A stretch of DNA of 5,787 bases from Shewanella sp. (GTDB taxonomy: Bacteria; Pseudomonadota; Gammaproteobacteria; Enterobacterales; Shewanellaceae). A program made the position numbers and the translations under genes. How positions within the stretch are numbered: the first letter of the stretch is position 1; the number at the start of each line of letters is the position of its first letter. The stretch lies in assembly GCA_004195335.1 (NCBI GenBank), contig SDWK01000743.1, positions 1 through 5,787 of the forward strand, read 5' to 3'. The notes under the pieces are model-generated. The model had not been told where the DNA came from. It did not search any database and saw only the letters and a list, made by a program, of their open reading frames with translations. This document shows positions 1-5,717 of the stretch, piece by piece.

Positions 1-92
1 TGCTTTTTGACCTCAAGTCCAAAGAGGGCATCATTCAATTCGACCTCTCCAACTTTTTTATTATCGGTATTGTATACCTCTGTTACTGCCAT
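1..92 (-). CDS. rplD: 50S ribosomal protein L4, N-terminal 30 codons (runs off the window)
   Basis: The reading frame starts at the ATG at 92-90 and runs off the left edge after 30 complete codons. It begins MAVTEVYNTDNKKVGEVEL and continues with a NDALFGLEVKK segment, which matches the usual start of bacterial L4 (a V-Y-N-T opening, then G-x-x-x-L-N/S-D-x-x-F-G). The start is supported by a strong Shine-Dalgarno GAGGAG at 106-101, eight bases upstream, and by the position directly after rplC, the standard S10-cluster order. L4 is an early-assembling 50S protein that lines the exit tunnel. In E. coli it also represses its own operon through the S10 leader. The extended loop and the regulatory surface lie outside the window, so that role cannot be judged here. 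Confidence 0.95.
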   Translation of the reverse strand, partial: MAVTEVYNTDNKKVGEVELNDALFGLEVKK

Positions 93-110
93 TTTGAGTT
101 CTCCTCAAAC

Positions 111-128
111 AGCCGCTTCTAAGCGACT
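111..128 (-). promoter_or_regulatory. Small RNA hairpin between rplC and rplD
   Basis: On the minus strand AGTCGCT and AGCGGCT (128-122 and 117-111) can pair as a 7-bp stem containing one G-U pair, closed by a TAGA tetraloop. It begins six bases after the rplC stop codon and ends four bases before the GAGGAG ribosome binding site of rplD. No U run follows, so it does not look like an intrinsic terminator. It may simply space the two cistrons, protect an RNA end, or influence rplD translation. The pairing is seen in the sequence; any function is inferred. Confidence 0.4.
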
Positions 129-134
129 AAAACT

Positions 135-764
135 TTATTTAATATAGATCTGCAGAAGTCCCTCTTTGGCACCCGGGACAGATCCCTTGACCAGCATGAT
201 GTTTTCATCAGCACGAACATCAATTATGGTCAGGTTCTTATTTGTTAAAAGTTGATTACCCATGCGACCGGGCATTTTCTTGCCTTTAACAACACGGCTG
301 GGTGTGGCGGAAGTTCCGATAGAACCTGGACGCCTGTGAAAATTCGAACCATGGGTCTTGCAGCCACCCCTGAAACCGTAGCGCCTTACAACACCCTGGA
401 ACCCACGCCCCTTGCTCTTGCCACTGATATGGATTTCATCTCCAATCTTGAACATCTCGGCAAGCTGAATTTCCTGGCCCACCTCATAGGCTTCGGGATC
501 CATGATCCTGAACTCTTTGATGTGATAAAATCCACCCTTAGCGGCAGCCTTGGCATGCCCTGCCTCGGGTTTATTCAGCCGTGATTCCTTCTTGGGTCCA
601 AAACCGACCTGGATGGCATTATAACCTTCCTTGGTCTCGGTTTTTTTCTGAAGAACCACACATGGACCTGCCTCTATAACTGTTACAGGTATAGCCTGCC
701 CCTGCTCAGAGTAGACTCTGGTCATTCCAATTTTCTTACCCAGCAATCCCATTGTATTCGGCAT
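135..764 (-). CDS. rplC: 50S ribosomal protein L3
   Basis: L3 is a primary 23S rRNA-binding protein whose long extension reaches toward the peptidyl-transferase centre. The N-terminus MPNTMGLLGKKIGMTRVY is characteristic. The central L3 signature is present as GRGFQGVVRRYGFRGG, followed by the conserved H-G-S-x-x-H-R-R-P-G-S-I-G loop and KGKKMPGRMG. The start at 764 gives 209 residues, the same length as E. coli L3. A GTG at 776, directly after an in-frame TGA, would add four residues (MYST), and an ATG at 752 would remove four. None has a good Shine-Dalgarno sequence, only purine-rich AAAGAAATGAGTG upstream, so the exact start is uncertain. The glutamine methylated by PrmB in E. coli L3 (in GQNQTPGK) is replaced here: the local sequence reads GTSATPSR. 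The gene lies between rpsJ and rplD, as in the usual S10 cluster. Confidence 0.97.
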   Translation of the reverse strand: MPNTMGLLGKKIGMTRVYSEQGQAIPVTVIEAGPCVVLQKKTETKEGYNAIQVGFGPKKESRLNKPEAGHAKAAAKGGFYHIKEFRIMDPEAYEVGQEIQLAEMFKIGDEIHISGKSKGRGFQGVVRRYGFRGGCKTHGSNFHRRPGSIGTSATPSRVVKGKKMPGRMGNQLLTNKNLTIIDVRADENIMLVKGSVPGAKEGLLQIYIK

Positions 765-807
765 TGTACTGTACACTCATTTCTTTAAATTTAACTGATT
801 AACAACA

Positions 808-834
808 GGGGTAGATATGCTTATCTCATGCCCC
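808..834 (-). promoter_or_regulatory. Hairpin in the rpsJ-rplC gap
   Basis: In the 88-base gap upstream of rplC the minus strand can form GGGG (834-831) with CCCC (811-808), enclosing AGATA and TATCT (826-822 and 817-813) around an AGCA tetraloop, with an unpaired CATG/A internal loop. A run of six T precedes the structure instead of following it, so it is the wrong way round for an intrinsic terminator of this operon. It could stabilise or separate the rpsJ and rplC cistrons or affect rplC translation, which lacks a clear ribosome binding site. Only the pairing itself is seen. Confidence 0.4.
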
Positions 835-852
835 AAAAAACACTTCCAATAA

Positions 853-1167
853 TTATGGCAGTTTAATCTCTACATCAACGCCAGCGGACAGTTCCAACTT
901 CATCAGGGAGTCTATGGTCTGCTGGGTCGGCTCCAGAATATCAAGCAACCGACGATGGGTCCGCATTTCAAATTGTTCCCTGGATTTCTTATCCACATGT
1001 GGTGAACGTAGAACACAATACTTGTTAATTGTCGTCGGCATGGGTATCGGCCCGGCTACGGTAGCCCCGGTTCGCTTTGCCGTCTCTACAATTTCCCTGG
1101 TAGACTGATCAAGCAACTTATGATCATATCCCTTCAGCTTAATTCTGATTTTGTCGGTTGTAACCAT
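853..1167 (-). CDS. rpsJ: 30S ribosomal protein S10 (NusE)
   Basis: S10 is a 3'-domain protein of the 30S head and, as NusE, partners NusB in antitermination and NusG in transcription-translation coupling. The 104 residues cover the full family length. Visible family features are [21 protein letters not shown] at the start (residues 6-26), [18 protein letters not shown], the long ribosome-embedded loop (about 44-67, with SPHV at 55-58), [16 protein letters not shown], and the C-terminal [10 protein letters not shown]. The ATG at 1167 fits the family start. The gene begins 14 bases after tuf, and its probable Shine-Dalgarno AGGA (1183-1180) overlaps the tuf TAG stop with a rather long 12-base spacing, which suggests translational coupling. 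No promoter fits in that spacer, so it must be cotranscribed with tuf. Confidence 0.98.
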   Translation of the reverse strand: MVTTDKIRIKLKGYDHKLLDQSTREIVETAKRTGATVAGPIPMPTTINKYCVLRSPHVDKKSREQFEMRTHRRLLDILEPTQQTIDSLMKLELSAGVDVEIKLP

Positions 1168-1181
1168 GATCGTTTCTTTTC

Positions 1182-2372
1182 CTATTCGATAATTTCGCTG
1201 ATAACGCCTGCACCAACGGTACGGCCGCCTTCACGGATTGCAAAACGAAGCTCTTTTTCCATGGCAATCGGGGTGATCAGGGTGCCTGTGAACGATATAT
1301 TATCGCCGGGCATTACCATCTCTACGCCCTCAGGCAATGTTACGATTCCAGTCACGTCCGTTGTACGGAAGTAAAACTGGGGACGATATCCATTAAAGAA
1401 CGGTGTATGACGACCACCTTCCTCTTTTGTCAGAATATAACCCTCGGCCTTGAACTTCGTATGCGGAGTGATGGAACCAGGTTTTGCCAATACCTGGCCG
1501 CGCTCAATATCCTCACGTTTGACACCACGAAGAAGCGCACCGATGTTGTCACCTGCCTGGCCCTGATCCAAAAGCTTACGGAACATCTCAACTCCGGTAC
1601 ATGTGGTCTTCTGGGTATCCTTGATGCCGACTATCTCCACTTCCTCTCCTACTTTGATCACACCCCGCTCGACGCGGCCTGTCGCAACTGTACCGCGGCC
1701 GGAAATGGAGAAAACATCCTCTACTGGCATCAAAAATGGCTTATCTACATCACGCTGAGGCTCAGGAATAAATGTGTCAACCGCTTCCATCAAATCCCAG
1801 ATGCACTTCGTCGCTGCCTCGTCTTCAGGATTCTCCAAAGCCTTTAAAGCACTGCCCTGGATGATCGGTGTGTCGTCGCCTGGAAACTCATACTTGTCTA
1901 AAAGCTCACGAAGCTCCATATCAACAAGCTCGATCAGTTCCGGGTCGTCTACCATGTCGCACTTGTTTAAAAAAACAACCATCGCAGGAACACCTACCTG
2001 ACGGGCAAGCAGGATGTGCTCACGGGTCTGGGGCATAGGACCATCATCTGCTCCTACTACCAGGATCGCGCCGTCCATCTGTGCTGCACCCGTGATCATG
2101 TTCTTAATGTAGTCAGCATGACCGGGACAATCAACATGGGCATAATGACGATTGGCTGTCTCATACTCTACATGCGCTGTTGCTATTGTAATACCGCGCT
2201 CTTTCTCTTCAGGAGCCTTATCAATCTCATCAAAGGCTGTAAAGCTTGCCTGACCCTTGGTCGACAATACACGAGTGATTGCGGCGGTCAACGTAGTCTT
2301 GCCATGATCAATATGACCAATCGTTCCTACGTTTACATGCGGTTTATTTCGCTCAAATTTCTGCTTTGCCAT
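1182..2372 (-). CDS. tuf: Translation elongation factor Tu
   Basis: EF-Tu is the GTPase that carries aminoacyl-tRNA to the ribosomal A site. The 396-residue protein is full length. All GTP-binding motifs are intact: G1 GHIDHGKT at 19-26, G2 RGITI at 59-63 with Thr62, G3 DCPGH at 81-85 with the catalytic His85, G4 NKCD at 136-139 and G5 SAL at 174-176. Domain II follows from about 212 ([24 protein letters not shown]) and domain III from about 302, with [24 protein letters not shown] and the terminal [16 protein letters not shown]. The start ATG at 2372 follows GGGGGT eight bases upstream, a G-rich Shine-Dalgarno. The 86-base gap to fusA is AT-rich and shows no convincing promoter, so cotranscription with fusA is likely. 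[13 protein letters not shown] and [14 protein letters not shown] resemble sulfate-reducing Desulfobacterota. A second tuf copy may exist elsewhere. Confidence 0.99.
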   Translation of the reverse strand: MAKQKFERNKPHVNVGTIGHIDHGKTTLTAAITRVLSTKGQASFTAFDEIDKAPEEKERGITIATAHVEYETANRHYAHVDCPGHADYIKNMITGAAQMDGAILVVGADDGPMPQTREHILLARQVGVPAMVVFLNKCDMVDDPELIELVDMELRELLDKYEFPGDDTPIIQGSALKALENPEDEAATKCIWDLMEAVDTFIPEPQRDVDKPFLMPVEDVFSISGRGTVATGRVERGVIKVGEEVEIVGIKDTQKTTCTGVEMFRKLLDQGQAGDNIGALLRGVKREDIERGQVLAKPGSITPHTKFKAEGYILTKEEGGRHTPFFNGYRPQFYFRTTDVTGIVTLPEGVEMVMPGDNISFTGTLITPIAMEKELRFAIREGGRTVGAGVISEIIE

Positions 2373-2458
2373 TTTCTATACCCCCAATTCTAATACTCAA
2401 ATATCTTATTACTGTTATAAAATTTCCTAAATTCCCTTAGTATCTTTCTGTTCTTATA

Positions 2459-4537
2459 TCAAATCCCCCGTATCCGGTGGATGATAGCTACTGCTTTTTT
2501 CTCTGGCACCCGGTCATACGCAATAAACTGCATGGTGAAAGTCGCTCTACCCTGGGTGGCTGATCGTAAATCTGTTGAGTAACCAAACATTTCAGCCAGA
2601 GGCACATGTGCCTTTACAACCTGATAATTCTTTCTGCTCTCAACACCGTTTATTTTAGCGCGCTTAGAAGTGAGATCACTCATCACATCACCGAGATATT
2701 CCTCGGGCACAATCACTTCAAGATCCATTAGAGGCTCAAGAAGTATGGGGCTCGCTTCAGTTGCCCCTTTTCTCATGGCCATGGTTGATGCAACCCCAAA
2801 GGCCATTCCAGTAGAGTCTTCATCGTGGTAAGAGCCGTCTACCAGTGCCACTTTCAGATCCACCAGCGGAAAACCTATCAGAGGGCCTGAATCAAGACTA
2901 TCCTTCACTCCTTGCTCGATGGCCTCCAGAAACTGCACCGGAACCTGTTCAGCGGTGATACGACCCTCGAAAGTAAATCCTGCCCCTCGTTCTGCCGGCT
3001 CAAGCTCAAGCCATACATGGCCATATTGCTGTTTCCCTGCAGCCAGATGTTCGAATTTCCCTTCAGCTTTTGCTGTAGCCTCTATACTTTCTTTATAGGC
3101 TACCTGCGGTTTGCCAATATTGGCTGCCACCTTAAACTCTCGTATCAAGCGATCAACAATTATTTCGAGGTGAAGTTCACCCATGCCTGAAATTATTGTC
3201 TGGCCACTGTCTTCATCCGTCTTTACATGAAACGACGGGTCTTCCGTTGCTATCTTGTCAAGGCTCTCTCGAAGCTTATCCTCATCCGCCTTGCTTTTCG
3301 GCTCAATGGCTATGGATATAACCGGTTCCGGAAAGTCTATGGTCTCAAGCCGAATTGAATCCCCTGATTGACAGAGGGTGTCTCCGGTTGTGGTAAAGCG
3401 CAGTCCGACAAGAGCCCCTATGTCTCCGGCAGCAATTGTCTGCACATCTTCCCGTTTATTGGCATGCAGCTTTACAATCCGGGTAATCTTTTCTTTTTTT
3501 CTTTTTCCCGGATTAAAAACCCGACTGCCAACCTTCAGGACTCCGGAATAAACCCTGATAAATGCCAGGTTTCCAACAAAAGAGTCCGAGACAATTTTAA
3601 AGGCCAATGCGCAGAAATTTTCTGCTTCGCTTGCCGTGCGGGTCTCAACCTCGTCATTACTGTTGAGCCCTTCCATCGGTGGCACATCCAGAGGCGATGG
3701 TAAATAGGCAATCACTGCATCAATCAGGGGCTGTACTCCTTTATTCTTAAAGGCGCTACCACAGAGTACAGGTACCAATTGCAGCTTGAGCGTTGCTTTC
3801 CTTATCGCCCTGTAAAGCACATCGGCAGAAACCGGCTGCTCTTCCAAGTATTTTTCCATGACTTCCTCATCGAAGTCGGCCAACTTCTCGAGGAGGGTCA
3901 TACGGACGGCCGAAGATTCCTCGGTGAATTCCTCAGGGACATCTTCTTCTGTGTAATGCGATCCCTTCGACTCTTCGTCGAAAACCAGCATTTTTTCTGT
4001 TATGAGGTCTATAACCCCACCAAAACCGGCTTCACTACCTACCGGGATCTGAATCGGCAGTGGGTTGGCTCCGAGCCGCTCCTTCATCATTTCAACGCAA
4101 TTCCAAAAATCAGCGCCTATGCGGTCCATCTTGTTCACAAAGGCAATACGCGGAACATGATAATGATCGGCTTGCCGCCAAACGGTTTCAGACTGGGGTT
4201 CAACCCCGCCAACCGCACAAAAGACAGCTATTGCGCCATCCAGCACCCTGAGACTGCGTTCCACCTCAATGGTAAAATCCACATGCCCCGGGGTATCTAT
4301 TATATTTATCTTATGGTCTTTCCAAGTACAGGTTGTGGCGGCTGAGGTAATTGTAATGCCACGTTCTTGCTCCTGTTCCATCCAATCCATGACTGCGGTG
4401 CCTTCATGGACTTCACCCATCTTATATGAGCGACCGGTATAATATAATATCCTCTCTGTCGTAGTGGTCTTGCCAGCGTCGATATGGGCCATAATCCCAA
4501 TATTTCGAAACTTGGCAAGAGGAAATTCGGCTGCCAC
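2459..4537 (-). CDS. fusA: Translation elongation factor G, with divergent domain IV-V motifs
   Basis: EF-G is the translocase GTPase and also acts with RRF in ribosome recycling. The 692 residues match the family length. The G domain is orthodox: AHIDAGKTT at 17-25, RGITIT at 59-64, DTPGH at 81-85, NKMD at 135-138 and GSA at 260-262, with the G' insertion in between. Domain II starts near 303, domain III near 405 ([13 protein letters not shown]), domain IV near 482 and domain V near 605, ending [15 protein letters not shown]. The domain IV tip loop is unusual: [11 protein letters not shown] at 498-508 where most EF-Gs have QSGGRGQYGHV. The second tip loop keeps GSYH at 568-571. The start is GTG at 4537; an in-frame TGA 15 bases upstream excludes longer forms. 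GAGGGA at 4554-4549 is the likely ribosome binding site. A str-cluster EF-G is certain; its subfamily is not. Confidence 0.97.
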   Translation of the reverse strand: MAAEFPLAKFRNIGIMAHIDAGKTTTTERILYYTGRSYKMGEVHEGTAVMDWMEQEQERGITITSAATTCTWKDHKINIIDTPGHVDFTIEVERSLRVLDGAIAVFCAVGGVEPQSETVWRQADHYHVPRIAFVNKMDRIGADFWNCVEMMKERLGANPLPIQIPVGSEAGFGGVIDLITEKMLVFDEESKGSHYTEEDVPEEFTEESSAVRMTLLEKLADFDEEVMEKYLEEQPVSADVLYRAIRKATLKLQLVPVLCGSAFKNKGVQPLIDAVIAYLPSPLDVPPMEGLNSNDEVETRTASEAENFCALAFKIVSDSFVGNLAFIRVYSGVLKVGSRVFNPGKRKKEKITRIVKLHANKREDVQTIAAGDIGALVGLRFTTTGDTLCQSGDSIRLETIDFPEPVISIAIEPKSKADEDKLRESLDKIATEDPSFHVKTDEDSGQTIISGMGELHLEIIVDRLIREFKVAANIGKPQVAYKESIEATAKAEGKFEHLAAGKQQYGHVWLELEPAERGAGFTFEGRITAEQVPVQFLEAIEQGVKDSLDSGPLIGFPLVDLKVALVDGSYHDEDSTGMAFGVASTMAMRKGATEASPILLEPLMDLEVIVPEEYLGDVMSDLTSKRAKINGVESRKNYQVVKAHVPLAEMFGYSTDLRSATQGRATFTMQFIAYDRVPEKKAVAIIHRIRGI

Positions 4538-4613
4538 GGATTCTCTGTTCCCTCAAGTTAAATTTCCTTTCTGAAGTTAATTGATTCGCCGAGACACCGT
4601 TTCCTTCACTTAT

Positions 4614-4651
4614 CAAAAGGTGGCCATTTTTACTCTACGCCATACCTTTTG
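4614..4651 (-). repeat. 8-bp inverted repeat overlapping the putative fusA promoter
   Basis: CAAAAGGT and ACCTTTTG (minus strand, 4651-4644 and 4621-4614) are perfect inverted copies. The pairing continues inward with GGC/GCC (4641-4639 and 4624-4622) after a two-base bulge, leaving a 14-base loop. In DNA the arms flank and overlap the -35 and -10 boxes of the putative fusA promoter, as an operator would. In RNA read through from rpsG the same bases would form a hairpin, but no U run follows, so it is not a standard terminator. The repeat is seen directly; the choice between operator, RNA element and chance is open. Confidence 0.5.
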
Positions 4652-4655
4652 TCAA
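4627..4655 (-). promoter_or_regulatory. Putative sigma-70-type promoter for fusA-tuf-rpsJ
   Basis: A perfect TTGACA (4655-4650) is followed after exactly 17 bases by TAAAAA (4632-4627), which matches four of six positions of TATAAT. Transcription would begin near 4620, leaving a leader of about 80 bases before the fusA GTG. It lies in the only long gap inside the cluster (152 bases between rpsG and fusA), where an internal promoter is plausible because elongation factors are needed in higher amount than S12 and S7. The -10 is imperfect, and reading through from the rpsL promoter is equally possible. Confidence 0.5.
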
Positions 4656-4689
4656 TTCACAAAATTCAGTTGAGCTAATTAATTACTTA

Positions 4690-5163
4690 TTACCACCTGT
4701 AATGGGCAAAGGCTTTATTCGCTTCTGCCATCCGGTGCGTATCATCCCGTTTCTTCACAGAACCACCACGCTCATTATAAGCATCAAGCAGTTCTGCAGC
4801 CAACTTCTCAGCCATCGTCTTGCCTGAACGGGCCTTGGCAAAGTTGATGATCCACCTGATTGCCAAAGCATTTCTGCGTTCTGGCCGCACTTCAACAGGA
4901 ACCTGGTAAGTTGCGCCACCCACACGTCGGGATTTAACTTCAACTTTCGGGCGCACCATCTCCATGGCCTTGTCAAAGATAGAAATCGAATTAACATCGG
5001 TGATTTGCTTCTCTATAATATCCATAGCCCCATAAAAAATGTTCTGGGCCACGCTTCTTTTACCGCGCTCCATGATCCCGTTGGTGAATTTACTCACCAG
5101 CACACTGTTAAAGCGAGGATCCGGTTCAATGGTTCGCTTTTCTGTAATCTTACGCCTGGGCAT
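4690..5163 (-). CDS. rpsG: 30S ribosomal protein S7
   Basis: S7 starts assembly of the 30S head by binding the 3' domain of 16S rRNA and lies next to the E-site tRNA. The 157 residues are the usual bacterial length. Family landmarks are [18 protein letters not shown] at the start, the signature [20 protein letters not shown] (15-34), the beta-hairpin [14 protein letters not shown] (79-92), [10 protein letters not shown] (96-105), [15 protein letters not shown] and the terminal AHYRW. The ATG at 5163 has a strong TAGGAGGT ribosome binding site (5180-5173) ten bases upstream. It follows rpsL after a 37-base spacer, too short for the structured S7-binding region known between these genes in E. 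coli, and no strong stem is visible there. A 152-base gap with a possible promoter follows. Confidence 0.99.
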   Translation of the reverse strand: MPRRKITEKRTIEPDPRFNSVLVSKFTNGIMERGKRSVAQNIFYGAMDIIEKQITDVNSISIFDKAMEMVRPKVEVKSRRVGGATYQVPVEVRPERRNALAIRWIINFAKARSGKTMAEKLAAELLDAYNERGGSVKKRDDTHRMAEANKAFAHYRW

Positions 5164-5200
5164 CTAAGATAAACCTCCTAAAACGTCTAATATCCTTAAT

Positions 5201-5572
5201 TTATTTGGGCCGTTTGGCTCCGTATTTGGAACGACCCTGACGCCGGTCAGAAACACCAAGGGCATCAAGAGTACCACGTATAACATGATAACGAACACCG
5301 GGAAGATCCTTAACTCTGCCCCCACGAATCAAAACTACAGAATGTTCCTGCAGGTTATGACCAATACCTGGAATATAAGAGGTGACCTCGATACCATTAG
5401 TCAACCTTACCCTGGCAACTTTTCGAAGTGCAGAGTTTGGCTTTTTTGGTGTAGTCGTATATACACGAACACATACTCCCCTCTTCTGAGGAGACCCCTT
5501 AAGCGCCGGAGTGTCGCTTCTTTTCTTGGCCACTTTACGGCCATGTCGTACAAGTTGATTAATGGTTGGCAT
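5201..5572 (-). CDS. rpsL: 30S ribosomal protein S12
   Basis: S12 sits at the decoding centre and controls accuracy of tRNA selection. The 123 residues are full length, beginning [18 protein letters not shown] and ending [11 protein letters not shown]. The two loops that face the decoding site are intact: [13 protein letters not shown] (39-51) with Lys43 and Lys44, and [14 protein letters not shown] (83-96) with Lys88. The streptomycin-sensitive residues are therefore present at the classic resistance positions. Asp89 is the residue methylthiolated by RimO in other bacteria. The ATG at 5572 has AGGA (5586-5583) ten bases upstream. As first gene of the str cluster it lies 145 bases after rpoC and behind the promoter at 5690-5662. 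Confidence 0.99.
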   Translation of the reverse strand: MPTINQLVRHGRKVAKKRSDTPALKGSPQKRGVCVRVYTTTPKKPNSALRKVARVRLTNGIEVTSYIPGIGHNLQEHSVVLIRGGRVKDLPGVRYHVIRGTLDALGVSDRRQGRSKYGAKRPK

Positions 5573-5607
5573 TGTTTCAAAGTCCTGTAAAAATATAATG
5601 AGTTATC

Positions 5608-5619
5608 GGTTTCTAAACC
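5608..5619 (-). promoter_or_regulatory. Short dyad in the rpsL leader
   Basis: GGTTT and AAACC (5619-5615 and 5612-5608) are inverted around two bases, within the leader of about 80 bases expected for the rpsL transcript. A competing weaker pairing exists between ACCT and AGGT just upstream. With so tight a loop a stable RNA hairpin is doubtful. It is noted as the only dyad in this leader; no regulator is recognised. Confidence 0.2.
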
Positions 5620-5661
5620 TGTTTATAAGGTACAAATTTTGAGCGTCCCAAAAAACGGAAA

Positions 5662-5690
5662 TAAATACCTTACACAGCCCTTCTTGTCAA
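5662..5690 (-). promoter_or_regulatory. Putative sigma-70-type promoter of the str cluster (rpsL)
   Basis: A perfect TTGACA (5690-5685) is followed after 17 bases by TATTTA (5667-5662), which matches only the first three positions of TATAAT. Transcription would start near 5655, giving a leader of about 80 bases. The position directly upstream of rpsL corresponds to the known str promoter of E. coli. The -35 box is strong and the -10 box poor, which may mean dependence on an activator or simply a different -10 preference. The call rests on the hexamer, the spacing and the location. Confidence 0.55.
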
Positions 5691-5693
5691 GAA
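5681..5693. promoter_or_regulatory. 13-bp palindrome covering the -35 box of the str promoter
   Basis: TTCTTGACAAGAA reads as two perfect six-base arms around one central base. It contains the whole TTGACA box of the putative rpsL promoter. This is the shape expected of a dimeric repressor or activator site, but no known operator is recognised. Part of the symmetry could arise by chance, because TTGACA itself already contributes TTG and CA to the two arms. Confidence 0.35.
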
Positions 5694-5717
5694 TAATCTC
5701 TTGATTTCCGTTATTCT

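Larger units (their letters stand above)
5650..5712 (-). terminator. Terminator-like 9-bp inverted repeat bracketing the str promoter
   Basis: AACGGAAAT (5712-5704) and ATTTCCGTT (5662-5654) are perfect inverted copies. The second arm runs into a total of six T (5655-5650) before GGG. The enclosed 41 bases contain a further small hairpin, CAAGA/TCTTG (5703-5699 and 5692-5688), adjacent to the first arm, which would shorten the effective loop. It starts five bases after the rpoC stop, where a terminator would be expected. The wide loop and AT-rich stem make it weak at best, so partial read-through from rpoC is likely. The predicted start of the rpsL transcript falls inside the second arm. Confidence 0.4.

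Noticed and set aside
135..764. Loss of the PrmB-methylated glutamine in L3 as a novelty
   Set aside because: Many bacteria outside the Gammaproteobacteria lack this glutamine, so it is recorded in the rplC entry but not treated as unusual.
2373..2458. Promoter or tRNA gene between fusA and tuf
   Set aside because: The best hexamer pair is TTTAGG with TAAGAT at 17 bases, which is too weak to call. The gap has no cloverleaf potential and is only 86 bases.
3779..4345. Long open frame on the plus strand opposite fusA (188 codons)
   Set aside because: It lies wholly antisense to the conserved G domain of EF-G, shows no recognisable domain, and is explained by codon bias of the real gene. The same holds for 1407-1847 and 2016-2393 opposite tuf and for 252-584 opposite rplC.
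4422..4616. Minus-strand frame that could extend upstream of or compete with the fusA start
   Set aside because: It is in another frame, overlaps the conserved EF-G N-terminus and has no family features. The fusA frame itself is closed by TGA 15 bases before its GTG.
4613..4627. Tiny ATG-GCC-ACC-TTT-TGA frame in the rpsG-fusA gap as a leader peptide
   Set aside because: Four codons overlapping the -10 box and the predicted transcript start, with no ribosome binding site.
5201..5572. Streptomycin-resistance changes in S12
   Set aside because: Lys43, Lys44 and Lys88 and the surrounding loops are the usual sensitive residues.
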